Positions 1-7,463 of a stretch of DNA of 41,507 nucleotides are shown here, piece after piece. Below the pieces are notes generated by a model that ran no database searches, was not told the origin of the DNA, and saw only the letters and a program-made list of their open reading frames with translations. Both the position numbers and the translations under genes were made by a program. Numbering within the stretch: the stretch's first letter is position 1; every line of letters begins with the position of its first letter. The stretch spans positions 1-41,507 of the forward strand of contig QZJG01000027.1 of the NCBI GenBank assembly GCA_003599275.1, read 5' to 3'. This DNA comes from Nitrospiraceae bacterium (lineage in GTDB: Bacteria > Nitrospirota > Thermodesulfovibrionia > UBA6902).

Positions 1-706
1 ACTCCCGGCAGGCGTCGATAAGATAACCCTGGCGCAGATATCCGATCTGCATCTGAGCGTAGTTTCGGGGACCGTGATCCTGGAGAAGATTATAAGAGAA
101 GTCGAAAAGGCGGGGCCGGATTTAATAGTCTCCACGGGGGACCTCCTTGACGGAGTGGTAAACCACGTAGACCACCTTGCGGGCAAACTGAAGGGACTCC
201 ATGCGCGATTGGGCAAGTTTGCCGTAATTGGGAACCACGAATCTTACGGAGGGCTGAAACACGCTCTGAAATTTACCGAAGACTCCGGATTTACCTTACT
301 GAGGGACAGGGGGCTGACCGTAGAAGGGGTGATCAATATTGCAGGCGTCGACGATCTCGCAGAGTACAAAAACGGAGAAAAAAGAGAGGCCCGTTTGCCG
401 GAAAGAGAGATGCTCTCCGGACTTCCCGCGGGAAAGTTTACATTGCTGCTGAAACACCGGACAAATGTGGACGGCGCAAGCCTCGGGCTTTTTGACCTTC
501 AGCTCTCCGGGCATACGCACAAAGGCCAGATATTCCCTATCAATCTTCTTACTCCGTTCATCTTCTATCATCACGCGGGGCTGAAGAGATTGCCAAAAGG
601 GTCTTTGCTGTATGTAAGCCGGGGCGCAGGCACCTCCGGTCCTCCGGTCCGCCTGCTTTCCCCGCCGGAGCTGACGATTGTAGAAATTGTTTCAGAAAAA
701 GTATAG
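1..706 (+). CDS. Metallophosphoesterase, calcineurin-like (5'-truncated by window edge)
   Basis: The reading frame is open from base 2 with no start codon that makes sense inside the window, so the gene begins upstream; the GTG at 74 lies after the first metal-binding motif and is not the true start. Visible metallophosphatase motifs in order are QISDLHL (D-x-H), STGDLLD, IGNHE, LLKH and SGHTHKGQ, which together build the di-metal centre of the calcineurin-like fold. The C-terminal part GHTHKGQIFP is typical of YkoQ/YaeI-type membrane-associated phosphodiesterases acting on lipid-linked phosphates such as UDP-diacylglucosamine. No transmembrane segment is visible in the part present, but such proteins carry theirs in the missing N-terminus. 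The exact substrate cannot be told from the sequence. Confidence 0.9.
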   Translation, partial: LPAGVDKITLAQISDLHLSVVSGTVILEKIIREVEKAGPDLIVSTGDLLDGVVNHVDHLAGKLKGLHARLGKFAVIGNHESYGGLKHALKFTEDSGFTLLRDRGLTVEGVINIAGVDDLAEYKNGEKREARLPEREMLSGLPAGKFTLLLKHRTNVDGASLGLFDLQLSGHTHKGQIFPINLLTPFIFYHHAGLKRLPKGSLLYVSRGAGTSGPPVRLLSPPELTIVEIVSEKV

Positions 707-747
707 AGTTAATGACGATATGATTATGGATACCGGGACTGCAATCC

Positions 748-778
748 GTCATTCCCGCTTACTACCTGCGGGCATGAC
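748..778. repeat. Intergenic palindrome (GTCATTCCCGC type)
   Basis: The arms GTCATTCCCGC and GCGGGCATGAC pair with one mismatch around a 9-nt loop. It sits between the phosphoesterase stop and the HlyD-type gene. There is no T-run on the plus side, so a REP-like dispersed repeat is more likely than a classical terminator, although it could act as a 3'-end stabiliser. Similar palindromes are common in intergenic DNA of many environmental genomes (general knowledge, not checked here). Confidence 0.55.
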
Positions 779-811
779 AAACGTATCTTCGATTAGTAAT
801 CGGGAACAACC

Positions 812-1861
812 ATGAAAAAAAAGATAACGGTTTCATTGCTGATTGTACTTGCAGCCGCTGTTGCCTTATACTTTTCTTCCTATTTTAAAGGTGAGAAAAT
901 AGAGACTATCATCACAACAGGCATCGTGGAAGGCACCGAAGTAAATTTTGCGTCTAAAGTCCCGGGAAGGATCTCAGAGATATGTTGCAGGGAAGGGGAC
1001 GCAGTCCCGAAGGGTTCTGTCGTTGTCCGCATTGAAAGCGAGGACATAAAGGCCTCGGTGGAACAGGCCGCAGCGTCGCTGGAAAGGGCAAAGGCGGACC
1101 TGAAAAGCTCCGGCGCGCTGGTGGAAAGCTCGAAGGCTGAGTTGAACACCGCAGAGGCCGATGTAAGGAACGCCTCGGCGGATGTGGAGAAATCAAGGGT
1201 CCAGATGGAAGAAGCAGAAAGGCAGATGGAGCGGATGACCTCGCTCTTCAGGGAAAACCTGGTCTCAAAGTCCGAGGAAGACAGGGCGGTCACGGAATTT
1301 GGATCTTTGAAAGCGGCATATGAGGCATCGAAGGCAAGGCACGGTGCAGCCCTCTCCCGTGTTGAACTGTCGGCGTCCCAGTTGAATTATTCCCGGAACC
1401 AGGTTGAATCCGCAAAGGCAGGTCTGAAAGAGGCAGAGGCCGCGCTGTCTTTTCAAAAGGCAAAGCTCGATGACACGGTGATAATAACGCCCATCTCCGG
1501 CACTGTCGCATTCAGGGCCATGGAGCCCGGAGAGTTTGTTTCACCGGGGATGACCATAGTTACATTAATGGATATGAAAAATTTATGGGTCAGGACCGAC
1601 GTCGAAGAAAGCCTTATAGGCTATGTTGCCATAGGCAGTGAAGCAGACATAACGATCGACAGCCTGCCGGGCAAGACGATAAAAGGCAAGGTATCGGAAA
1701 TAAGCCGGTACGCAGAATTCGCAACACAGAGAGACGTCAGGCACGGGATACAGGACATTAAGACCTTCCGCGTGAAGATAGGGACCGGGGACACTGAAAA
1801 CATATTGAAGCCCGGTATGACGGTAAATGTGGAGATACCCGTCAGACAATTAACGGACTAA
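812..1861 (+). CDS. HlyD-type periplasmic adaptor / membrane fusion protein
   Basis: A 349-residue protein with an N-terminal membrane anchor (about residues 5-22), a lipoyl-like half motif (GIVEGTEVNFASKVPGRISEI), a long alanine/glutamate-rich coiled-coil hairpin (about 75-225), the second lipoyl half (DTVIITPISGTVAFR) and a beta-barrel region with VKIGT...LKPGMTVNVEI. This is the standard order of EmrA/HlyD/YbhG-type adaptors, which link an inner-membrane ABC or MFS exporter to an outer-membrane channel. The start has only a weak ribosome site (GGGAAC). No exporter or TolC gene follows; the next gene is convergent. The partner must lie elsewhere or upstream of the phosphoesterase. The family call is firm; the transported substrate is unknown. 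Confidence 0.9.
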   Translation: MKKKITVSLLIVLAAAVALYFSSYFKGEKIETIITTGIVEGTEVNFASKVPGRISEICCREGDAVPKGSVVVRIESEDIKASVEQAAASLERAKADLKSSGALVESSKAELNTAEADVRNASADVEKSRVQMEEAERQMERMTSLFRENLVSKSEEDRAVTEFGSLKAAYEASKARHGAALSRVELSASQLNYSRNQVESAKAGLKEAEAALSFQKAKLDDTVIITPISGTVAFRAMEPGEFVSPGMTIVTLMDMKNLWVRTDVEESLIGYVAIGSEADITIDSLPGKTIKGKVSEISRYAEFATQRDVRHGIQDIKTFRVKIGTGDTENILKPGMTVNVEIPVRQLTD

Positions 1862-2148
1862 TCCCTGTCTTCGGGGAGCTTGTAACCGACGCCCGCAAAC
1901 TGTATGTTGGCAGAGTCCTCGCAACGCGGTGGAGATACCGCGTGTACACCGCCGCACTTCGGACATTTCCCGACAAATGTTTTTAATGTAAAGGACGCTC
2001 CGCAGCCCTGACATTTTGTATTTAAACCGCCGTTCGGGACCGGCTGGTCCTTTATGGCCCCACCGTGAGCGTTATACACAAATTCTACAAGCGCCCTGCC
2101 TTCCGAGAAAGGTCCGTCGCCGGAGCCGCAGCTTCCGCATGATCCCAT
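1858..2148 (-). CDS. Small zinc-ribbon protein
   Basis: A 96-residue protein. The start at 2148 is chosen because a perfect GGAGG lies 7-8 bases upstream; a longer reading frame to 2241 lacks this. The N-terminus MGSCGSCGSG is cysteine/glycine rich, and a central CQGC...CPKC pair (about residues 49-70) forms a zinc ribbon, with one more cysteine near PPRCEDS. Overall size and motifs match small soluble zinc-ribbon proteins found in anaerobes, whose role is not known to me. Its stop overlaps the HlyD-type gene stop by 4 bp in convergent orientation. Function is not assignable; a metal or Fe-S related role is inference only. Confidence 0.8.
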   Translation of the reverse strand: MGSCGSCGSGDGPFSEGRALVEFVYNAHGGAIKDQPVPNGGLNTKCQGCGASFTLKTFVGKCPKCGGVHAVSPPRCEDSANIQFAGVGYKLPEDRD

Positions 2149-2349
2149 TTGAATACCTCCAGTCAAAGTTCTTAAATACAATTGTAGACAGCCGCAATGA
2201 ATTTTTGCAATAAGCCACTTGACCCGTCTCCCTGCGATCAATATAATAATCGGGTTCAGGGGACATGGCGTACACTCCCATCTTTATTCTTTAACCGACT
2301 CCAATCTGTGGGGACGTATCTTTTTTGTGAGGGGAAAGGAGATTTGCGT

Positions 2350-3978
2350 ATGAGGGGACATCGCATTTCTTTAGTCGCAGCAGTCTGTTTATTTTTTCAT
2401 CTTGCAGCAGCTTCAACAGTAAACGCGGTCTTGCCGGAGACGGTCTGGGAAGGCGCAAATGACGGCATCAGGGACACCGATCTTCAGAGCGCGGCTGTTA
2501 GTCCGGTCAATCCGGACACAGTCTACGTAAGCTCCGTCAATACTGTTTACAAGACCTCCGACGGCGGTAAAAAGTGGGACGAGGTACTGTCATTCAGAGG
2601 CACGGGCAACTCCATCAATATCATTGACGTCAGCCCTGAAGATATAAAGACCGTCTATGCCGGCACTCAGGAAGGGCTTTACAGAAGCAGTGACGGAGGA
2701 CGGAAGTGGGAAAAGATATTCAGGGGCGTTGGAGGACTGGAAGGCTCGGTGCTTTCGATTGTTGTCGATCCGGCAAATCCGGAGGTTGTTTTTATAGGCA
2801 CAGGGAAAGGCCTTTTTCGCTCCGACAATAGCGGAAAAGAGTGGAACAGGGAACACGATGTTCCGGCCGATACCAGGGTAACATCTCTGGCAATAGACCG
2901 TACCAAACTTCATGTTTATGCAGCAACGGAGAGAGGGGTGTATAAAGGCATTAACGGAGGAAATGACTGGCAGAGGGTTTTTACAACAAACCCTTCTGAA
3001 GAAAAATATGAAGTGCAGATCATAAATGAAGGGACTATAACCGTCGGTAATGTATCCGTAAAAAATATCGTCGCCGCAGATCCATCGGGGACAATTTATG
3101 TGAGCTCGTCAAAAGGAATTCTTATGAGCACAGACGGAGGGGACACCTGGAAAACCGCCGGCAGGCCAGGGCTTTCAGGGACCGATATCCGCCACCTGTC
3201 GGCAGTAGAAAAAGATGTTGTTTATGCCGCCACGGGAAGGGGCGTGTACAGATATTCAAAGACGACCGATGACTGGGAAGAACTCTATAACGGCATCATC
3301 ACTAAAGACATAAATAATATTGCCGTCACACCGGACCAGACAGACAATCCTGTCTTGTGGGCAGTCACAAAAAAAGGGGTATTCAAAACATCGTCATCAA
3401 TACGCCGCGTCACCTCCGGCAACGACATGAGAATAGAGGACATAAGCTCAAAGTTCGACTCCGAACCCACAATAGAGGAGATCAGGGAGGCTGCTGTAGC
3501 ATACGCCGAGGTATCGCCGGAGAAGATAAACGGCTGGAGAGAAGCAGCCGCAAAAAGGGCCTGGATGCCGGACCTGACGTTCAGATACGATAAAGGCCGC
3601 GCATTGCATAATGACGCTTATTATTATTCCGGAGAATATGTTGATGACACCACCTCAAGAGATAAAGACAGCGGCTGGTACATATCCCTGACCTGGGAGC
3701 TGGGGGAACTTATCTGGAATAATGATCAGACATCGATTGACTCGAGATCAAAGCTCATGGTTGAGCTCAGGGACGATGTGCTCAATGAGGTCACGAGGCT
3801 CTATTTCGAGAGGAGAAAGCTCCAGATCGAAATGCTGCTTGCCGCTCCCGTTGATATAAGGGGGATGATTGATAAAGATCTCCGGCTGCAGGAGCTGACC
3901 GCCGGTATTGACGCCCTGACAGGCTCTTATCTTTCGAAAAGACTCTCACAGACAGGGAATGCAACGGCGCGACGATAG
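2350..3978 (+). CDS. Exported BNR/YCF48-like beta-propeller protein with TolC-like C-terminal helical region
   Basis: 542 residues from the ATG at 2350, which has AAAGGAGA about 8 bases upstream; a longer frame back to 2197 has no ribosome site and would place the signal peptide internally. Residues 1-27 form a signal peptide. Then come repeated units of the form DTVYVSS...KTSDGGKKW, YAGTQEGLYRSSDGG, FIGTGKGLFRSDNSG, YAATERGVYKGINGG, YVSSSKGILMSTDGG and YAATGRGVYR: BNR/Asp-box propeller blades as in photosystem assembly factor YCF48 and sortilin. After about residue 375 a helical region follows with WREAAAKRAWMPDL, WELGELIW and a long hairpin EVTRLYFERRKLQIE, resembling the periplasmic helices of outer-membrane efflux proteins. 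Periplasmic or outer-membrane scaffold is the likely location; a ligand is not visible. Confidence 0.85.
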   Translation: MRGHRISLVAAVCLFFHLAAASTVNAVLPETVWEGANDGIRDTDLQSAAVSPVNPDTVYVSSVNTVYKTSDGGKKWDEVLSFRGTGNSINIIDVSPEDIKTVYAGTQEGLYRSSDGGRKWEKIFRGVGGLEGSVLSIVVDPANPEVVFIGTGKGLFRSDNSGKEWNREHDVPADTRVTSLAIDRTKLHVYAATERGVYKGINGGNDWQRVFTTNPSEEKYEVQIINEGTITVGNVSVKNIVAADPSGTIYVSSSKGILMSTDGGDTWKTAGRPGLSGTDIRHLSAVEKDVVYAATGRGVYRYSKTTDDWEELYNGIITKDINNIAVTPDQTDNPVLWAVTKKGVFKTSSSIRRVTSGNDMRIEDISSKFDSEPTIEEIREAAVAYAEVSPEKINGWREAAAKRAWMPDLTFRYDKGRALHNDAYYYSGEYVDDTTSRDKDSGWYISLTWELGELIWNNDQTSIDSRSKLMVELRDDVLNEVTRLYFERRKLQIEMLLAAPVDIRGMIDKDLRLQELTAGIDALTGSYLSKRLSQTGNATARR

Positions 3979-4084
3979 AAAGAGGACATGAAAAAACTCT
4001 GGCGGCACATAAAATATTGTGTTAAAATTGACCTGTTCTTGACTTGTCCAATTTTTGTCAAATTACAGAACCGGGAGGAATTTT

Positions 4085-5296
4085 ATGGAGATCAAAAGGA
4101 TAGGCATAATAACGAGCGGTGGTGACGCCGGAGGACTGAATGCTGTGATCAAGGGAGTGGCCCGCGAGGCATATGCTCACGGGATCGAATCGGTAGTTAT
4201 TCCAAACGGATATGCAGGTCTCTACAACCTCGTTGAAATGGAAAAGGTTGTTGTGCTCAATGCGGAAAGGGTAAGCCGCATCGAGGCGTCTCTCGCAGGC
4301 TCGGAGGCAGGGCACTCAAGGGTCAAGATAAGCAAGATATCAGACCCTGACACATACGCAAGAATAAAAGAGGGGTTGAAAAAGTTCGGCATAGACGCCC
4401 TGATAATAAGCGGCGGAGATGACACGGGGAGCGTAGTTGTGGACCTCGGCGGGCAGGGCATTCCCTGCGTACATGTTCCAAAGACGATGGACCTCGACCT
4501 TCAGCCGTACAGCGTGGGAGGCGATTCGGCGATCAACAGGATATCGGTCATGACACGCGACCTCAAGACAACAGGCATGAGCCATAACCGAGTCATGGTA
4601 ATTGAAGTGTTCGGAAGATACGTTGGTCATACCGCATTCCGTGGCGGCATCGGCGCGGAGGCCGACTGCATATTGATACCTGAAATCCCCGTTGACTTTG
4701 ACATTGTTTACGAGCATATCAAGGCCACCTATTTCAGCAGGATTGAACGAAGCGATGTCAAGGCGGGCACCTATATGATGGTTGTAGCAGAGGGAATCAA
4801 GACAGCTTCCGGCGAGCTGCTTTATGACGAATCCGCAGGGGTGGATGCGTTTGGCCACAAGAAACTTGCGGGCGCTGGGAAATACGTCAGGCAGCAGGTA
4901 GAGAAGAGAATGAAAGCGGACCCCGCCATAAAAGAATTTATGAAGAAGGTCGGCATGTTTGCGCCGGGTGTGTATGAAATACCGGAGGTAAGAGAAATAG
5001 CCCCAAGCCATCTGGTGCGTTGCGGCCAGACTTCCGCCTATGATGTGAACTTCGGTTACAGGGCCGGCGCTGCCGGTGTGCTGCTGCTGCTGCAGGGAAA
5101 GACAGGCAATACGGTTGTTGACGTGAGCGGCAGGAAAGTATTATATATCCCGACAACAGAGGCGATTAAACGCAGGGAAGTCGATATCAGCGAGATCGCC
5201 CTCTTTGAAAGCCTCGGGGTGTGCTTCGGCAGAAAGCCGCAGGAATATGAATTTGATTGCGAAGTAGCGACAATACCGATAGACAGACATGCATAA
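4085..5296 (+). CDS. 6-phosphofructokinase, PPi-dependent type by active-site residues
   Basis: 403 residues; the ATG at 4085 follows GGGAGGAA at good spacing. The N-terminal nucleotide/PPi loop reads TSGGDAGGLNAV, where most relatives have GGDxPGxN. The diagnostic motif is GGDDT (D112-D113), and PKTMDLD carries K133. In E. coli PfkA the matching residues are Gly104 and Gly124 for ATP use; Asp plus Lys at these positions is the signature of pyrophosphate-dependent enzymes, and the D113-K133 spacing of 20 matches exactly. It therefore probably catalyses the reversible phosphorylation of fructose 6-phosphate by PPi in the cytoplasm. Later motifs MGYR-like EVFGRYVGH and EGIKTASG fit. It is followed 32 bp later by a second paralog, probably in one transcript. 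Phosphodonor is inference from known residue rules. Confidence 0.9.
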   Translation: MEIKRIGIITSGGDAGGLNAVIKGVAREAYAHGIESVVIPNGYAGLYNLVEMEKVVVLNAERVSRIEASLAGSEAGHSRVKISKISDPDTYARIKEGLKKFGIDALIISGGDDTGSVVVDLGGQGIPCVHVPKTMDLDLQPYSVGGDSAINRISVMTRDLKTTGMSHNRVMVIEVFGRYVGHTAFRGGIGAEADCILIPEIPVDFDIVYEHIKATYFSRIERSDVKAGTYMMVVAEGIKTASGELLYDESAGVDAFGHKKLAGAGKYVRQQVEKRMKADPAIKEFMKKVGMFAPGVYEIPEVREIAPSHLVRCGQTSAYDVNFGYRAGAAGVLLLLQGKTGNTVVDVSGRKVLYIPTTEAIKRREVDISEIALFESLGVCFGRKPQEYEFDCEVATIPIDRHA

Positions 5297-5328
5297 AGTC
5301 TTTATTAGAGTATGCCGATAACAGCTTT

Positions 5329-6579
5329 ATGGTAAAGTCCAGGAAGAAAAAAGAGATAGTCGGAATAATAGTCGGCGGAGGACCTGCCCCCGGAATCAAC
5401 GGCGTAATCAGCTCGGCAACCATCGAAGCGGTCAACGAAGGCAAAAAAGTTGTCGGCATAATGGGCGGGTTCAAGGCCCTTTTCGCAGGAGACCTGAATT
5501 GTACAATTCCGCTTACCATTAAAGACGTTTCGATGATCCATGCGGAGGGCGGCTCAATCCTAAGGACGTCCCGTGAATATCCCGACAAGGTGAAGCAGAG
5601 ATTCAAGGTCCTGATGTCCACACTGAAGAAACTCGGCATCAAATATCTCATTACCATCGGCGGCGAAGGCACGCTTTTCATGTCGAACTGGATTGAGAAG
5701 GAGGCAAGAGGCTCCATCAATGTAGCGCACGTCCCCAAGACTATCGATAACGATATCCCCCTGCCGGGAGGCGCCTGCACCTTCGGATACCAGACAGCCC
5801 GCCACCGCGGAGTGAGCATCGTCGACAACCTCATGCAGGACGCAAAGACAACAGGCAGATGGTATTTCGTGACCACGATGGGCAGATACGCCGGTCATCT
5901 TGCATTAGGGATCGGGAAAGCTGCCGGGGCAACAATCACCCTCATATCGGAGGAATTTGAAGACGACGTCTCATTCAAAAAGGTCGCTGATGTGCTTGCC
6001 TGCTCGATTATAAAAAGACTCTCGATGGATAGGGATTACGGCGTCGCAATTCTTGCCGAAGGGATTTCAGACAAATTCGACCATGAGGACCTCTGCAACC
6101 ATGAGCACCTGGAAAAAGATGAGACGGGGCGCGTAAGGCTATCCGAGATCCAGTTAGGGAGAATTTTGAAAAACTTCGTAAAAAAGACCCTTGATCCCCT
6201 CGGTATAACAATAACGATTGTAGACAAGACCATCGGGTACGAATTAAGGGCCTCGGCTCCGATACCGTTCGATATTGAATACACAAGAGACCTCGGTTAC
6301 GGGGTAATTCAATATTTGCTGAAGGGCGGCACAGGCGCGATGATAGTGTTTGACGAAGGGCGGCTGAGACCGATACCGTTTGTCGAATTGATGGACTACA
6401 ACACCGGGAAGGTGAAAATGCGGCCAGTTGATCTGACTTCCGAAACTTATAAGGTTGGAAGAGAGTATATGATACGCCTCGAGAAGGAAGACCTCGCAGG
6501 AGAGAAGCTCGCCCGTCTCGCAAAAACGGCAAACATGACGCCTGAAGAATTCAGGCAGAGATTCGGATATATTGTCTAA
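5329..6579 (+). CDS. 6-phosphofructokinase, second divergent paralog (Gly/Lys active-site type)
   Basis: 416 residues from the ATG at 5329; the frame is open further upstream to 5257, overlapping the first gene, and no start has a strong ribosome site, so the N-terminus is uncertain and translational coupling is possible. Motifs: VGGGPAPGING (phosphate loop), GGEGT (E113, G114), PKTIDND (K137), TTMGRYAGH and AEGISDKFD. Glycine at the Gly104-equivalent with lysine at the 124-equivalent is the combination seen in trypanosomatid ATP-using members of the PPi-PFK-like clade. So this copy may use ATP where its neighbour uses PPi. The pair would allow separate control of glycolytic and gluconeogenic flux. 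Substrate could alternatively be another phosphosugar. Confidence 0.88.
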   Translation: MVKSRKKKEIVGIIVGGGPAPGINGVISSATIEAVNEGKKVVGIMGGFKALFAGDLNCTIPLTIKDVSMIHAEGGSILRTSREYPDKVKQRFKVLMSTLKKLGIKYLITIGGEGTLFMSNWIEKEARGSINVAHVPKTIDNDIPLPGGACTFGYQTARHRGVSIVDNLMQDAKTTGRWYFVTTMGRYAGHLALGIGKAAGATITLISEEFEDDVSFKKVADVLACSIIKRLSMDRDYGVAILAEGISDKFDHEDLCNHEHLEKDETGRVRLSEIQLGRILKNFVKKTLDPLGITITIVDKTIGYELRASAPIPFDIEYTRDLGYGVIQYLLKGGTGAMIVFDEGRLRPIPFVELMDYNTGKVKMRPVDLTSETYKVGREYMIRLEKEDLAGEKLARLAKTANMTPEEFRQRFGYIV

Positions 6580-6618
6580 GGGGCCGTTGCACAGCGGTCC
6601 AATCATCGGAAATCACCC

Positions 6619-7158
6619 ATGAACAGCCGGAGCTTCTCCCTGAAGCCATTCACAACAGCAGGACCCTTGCCTGATTTAAAAATAACGGGTAATGTTCACA
6701 GGCGTCCTGATTCATTCTCCATCAGATACTTACTTGCAGGCCGTCTTCAGGAACTTGTAATTCCTTCCCCCGCGGCCAGGCCGGAGCGCAGGAATGCTCT
6801 ATGGGAAGAAACCTGTTTTGAGTTCTTTTTAGCAATGAAAGACTCCGGCCCCTATTGGGAATTCAACCTTTCCCCGGCCGGGCACTGGAATGCTTTCCGC
6901 TTCGAATCATACCGGCAGGGTATGCGGGAGGAAACCGCCGTTGATTCACTTCCGTTCATGGTTGAGCGCAGTGCGGACGCCTTATTGCTGTCCCTTGAGC
7001 TCGACCTGGGCCGGATCGTCCCGGCACATGTGCCCATGAATGCGGGCATCAGCGCTGTAATCAAACATACGGACGGCTGCCTGACCTTCTGGGCCTTGTC
7101 CCATCCGGGGACGCACGCGGATTTTCACAGGCGTGAGAGTTTTATTATCGGGATGTAA
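6619..7158 (+). CDS. DOMON-like domain protein
   Basis: 179 residues, no signal peptide or membrane segment. The pattern of LWEETCFEFFLA (about 56-67), YWEFNLSPAGHWNAFRFESYR (read as two adjacent motifs around residue 80-95), LDLGRIVP and FWALSHPGTHADFHRRESF is that of the bacterial DOMON-like family, a beta-sandwich fold related to carbohydrate or haem-binding DOMON domains. In many bacteria the gene occurs singly beside housekeeping genes, and its role is unknown. It lies 40 bp after the second phosphofructokinase, on the same strand, with a small hairpin (GGCCG...CGGTCC) near 6582-6600 between them, so it may or may not be cotranscribed. A carbohydrate-related role is guesswork from the fold and neighbours. 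Confidence 0.75.
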   Translation: MNSRSFSLKPFTTAGPLPDLKITGNVHRRPDSFSIRYLLAGRLQELVIPSPAARPERRNALWEETCFEFFLAMKDSGPYWEFNLSPAGHWNAFRFESYRQGMREETAVDSLPFMVERSADALLLSLELDLGRIVPAHVPMNAGISAVIKHTDGCLTFWALSHPGTHADFHRRESFIIGM

Positions 7159-7199
7159 ACCGGCTGTACTGGATCATCAGCTTCACTGAAACACGCTCT

Positions 7200-7313
7200 A
7201 TGAAAATCGTCCCAACTTATATTATTCACAAAAAAAATTACCTGCTCTGCCTGTTCGTCTCATTCTTGACAGGCATCCTGCCCGCAATAGTTGAAGCCGC
7301 TGCTCAACTCTAA
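7200..7313 (+). CDS. Possible micro-ORF with signal-peptide-like sequence (37 aa), perhaps a gene remnant
   Basis: In the 305-bp gap between the DOMON-like gene and the ATPase operon there is an ATG frame at 7200 ending in TAA at 7311-7313. The product has a basic start (MKIVPTYIIHKKN), a hydrophobic stretch (YLLCLFVSFLTGILPAIV) and an AxA-like end, so it looks like a bare signal peptide or short membrane peptide. No Shine-Dalgarno is visible. It could be the surviving 5' end of a decayed exported-protein gene, or chance. Weak support. Confidence 0.25.
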   Translation: MKIVPTYIIHKKNYLLCLFVSFLTGILPAIVEAAAQL

Positions 7314-7389
7314 TGGACAGAAAGACAAAACCAATCGTCCATTCAGCAGGAGCGGTTTTACGGTACTTCTCATGATATTAGCCACTCCC

Positions 7390-7418
7390 TTGACAATATA
7401 ACAGTTCTGTTGTATAAC
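7390..7418 (+). promoter_or_regulatory. Near-consensus sigma70 promoter of the two-ATPase operon
   Basis: TTGACA at 7390-7395, a 17-bp spacer and TATAAC at 7413-7418. All six -35 bases and five of six -10 bases match consensus. Start of transcription is expected near 7425, leaving a leader of about 40 nt before the GGAGGGG ribosome site (7450-7456) and the ATG at 7464. This is the strongest promoter-like sequence I find in the window. Confidence 0.75.
7396..7415. promoter_or_regulatory. Palindromic operator candidate in the promoter spacer
   Basis: ATATAACAG-TT-CTGTTGTAT is a 20-bp palindrome with one mismatched pair, filling the spacer and touching the -10 box. A second, outer pair ACAAT (7393-7397) / ATTGT (7422-7426) is symmetric around nearly the same region. 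A dimeric repressor binding here would block the polymerase. Which regulator binds is unknown; the wHTH in the second ATPase is a possible autoregulator (inference). Confidence 0.5.
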
Positions 7419-7463
7419 ATAATTGTTGTAAATTAAATCTGCTATACATGGAGGGGCGGCTCA

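Noticed and set aside
748-778. GTCATTCCCGC palindrome as a terminator of the phosphoesterase gene
   Set aside because: No T-run follows, so I list it as a dispersed repeat only.
2197-2349. Upstream extension of the propeller protein
   Set aside because: No ribosome site, and it would bury the signal peptide that starts at 2350.
4029-4065. Promoter of the first phosphofructokinase with TTGACC or TTGACT as -35
   Set aside because: Neither has an acceptable -10 at 16-18 bp, so I do not claim it.
4340-5876. Long minus-strand frames opposite the phosphofructokinases
   Set aside because: Both phosphofructokinase frames hold all family motifs; the antisense frames have no recognisable domains.
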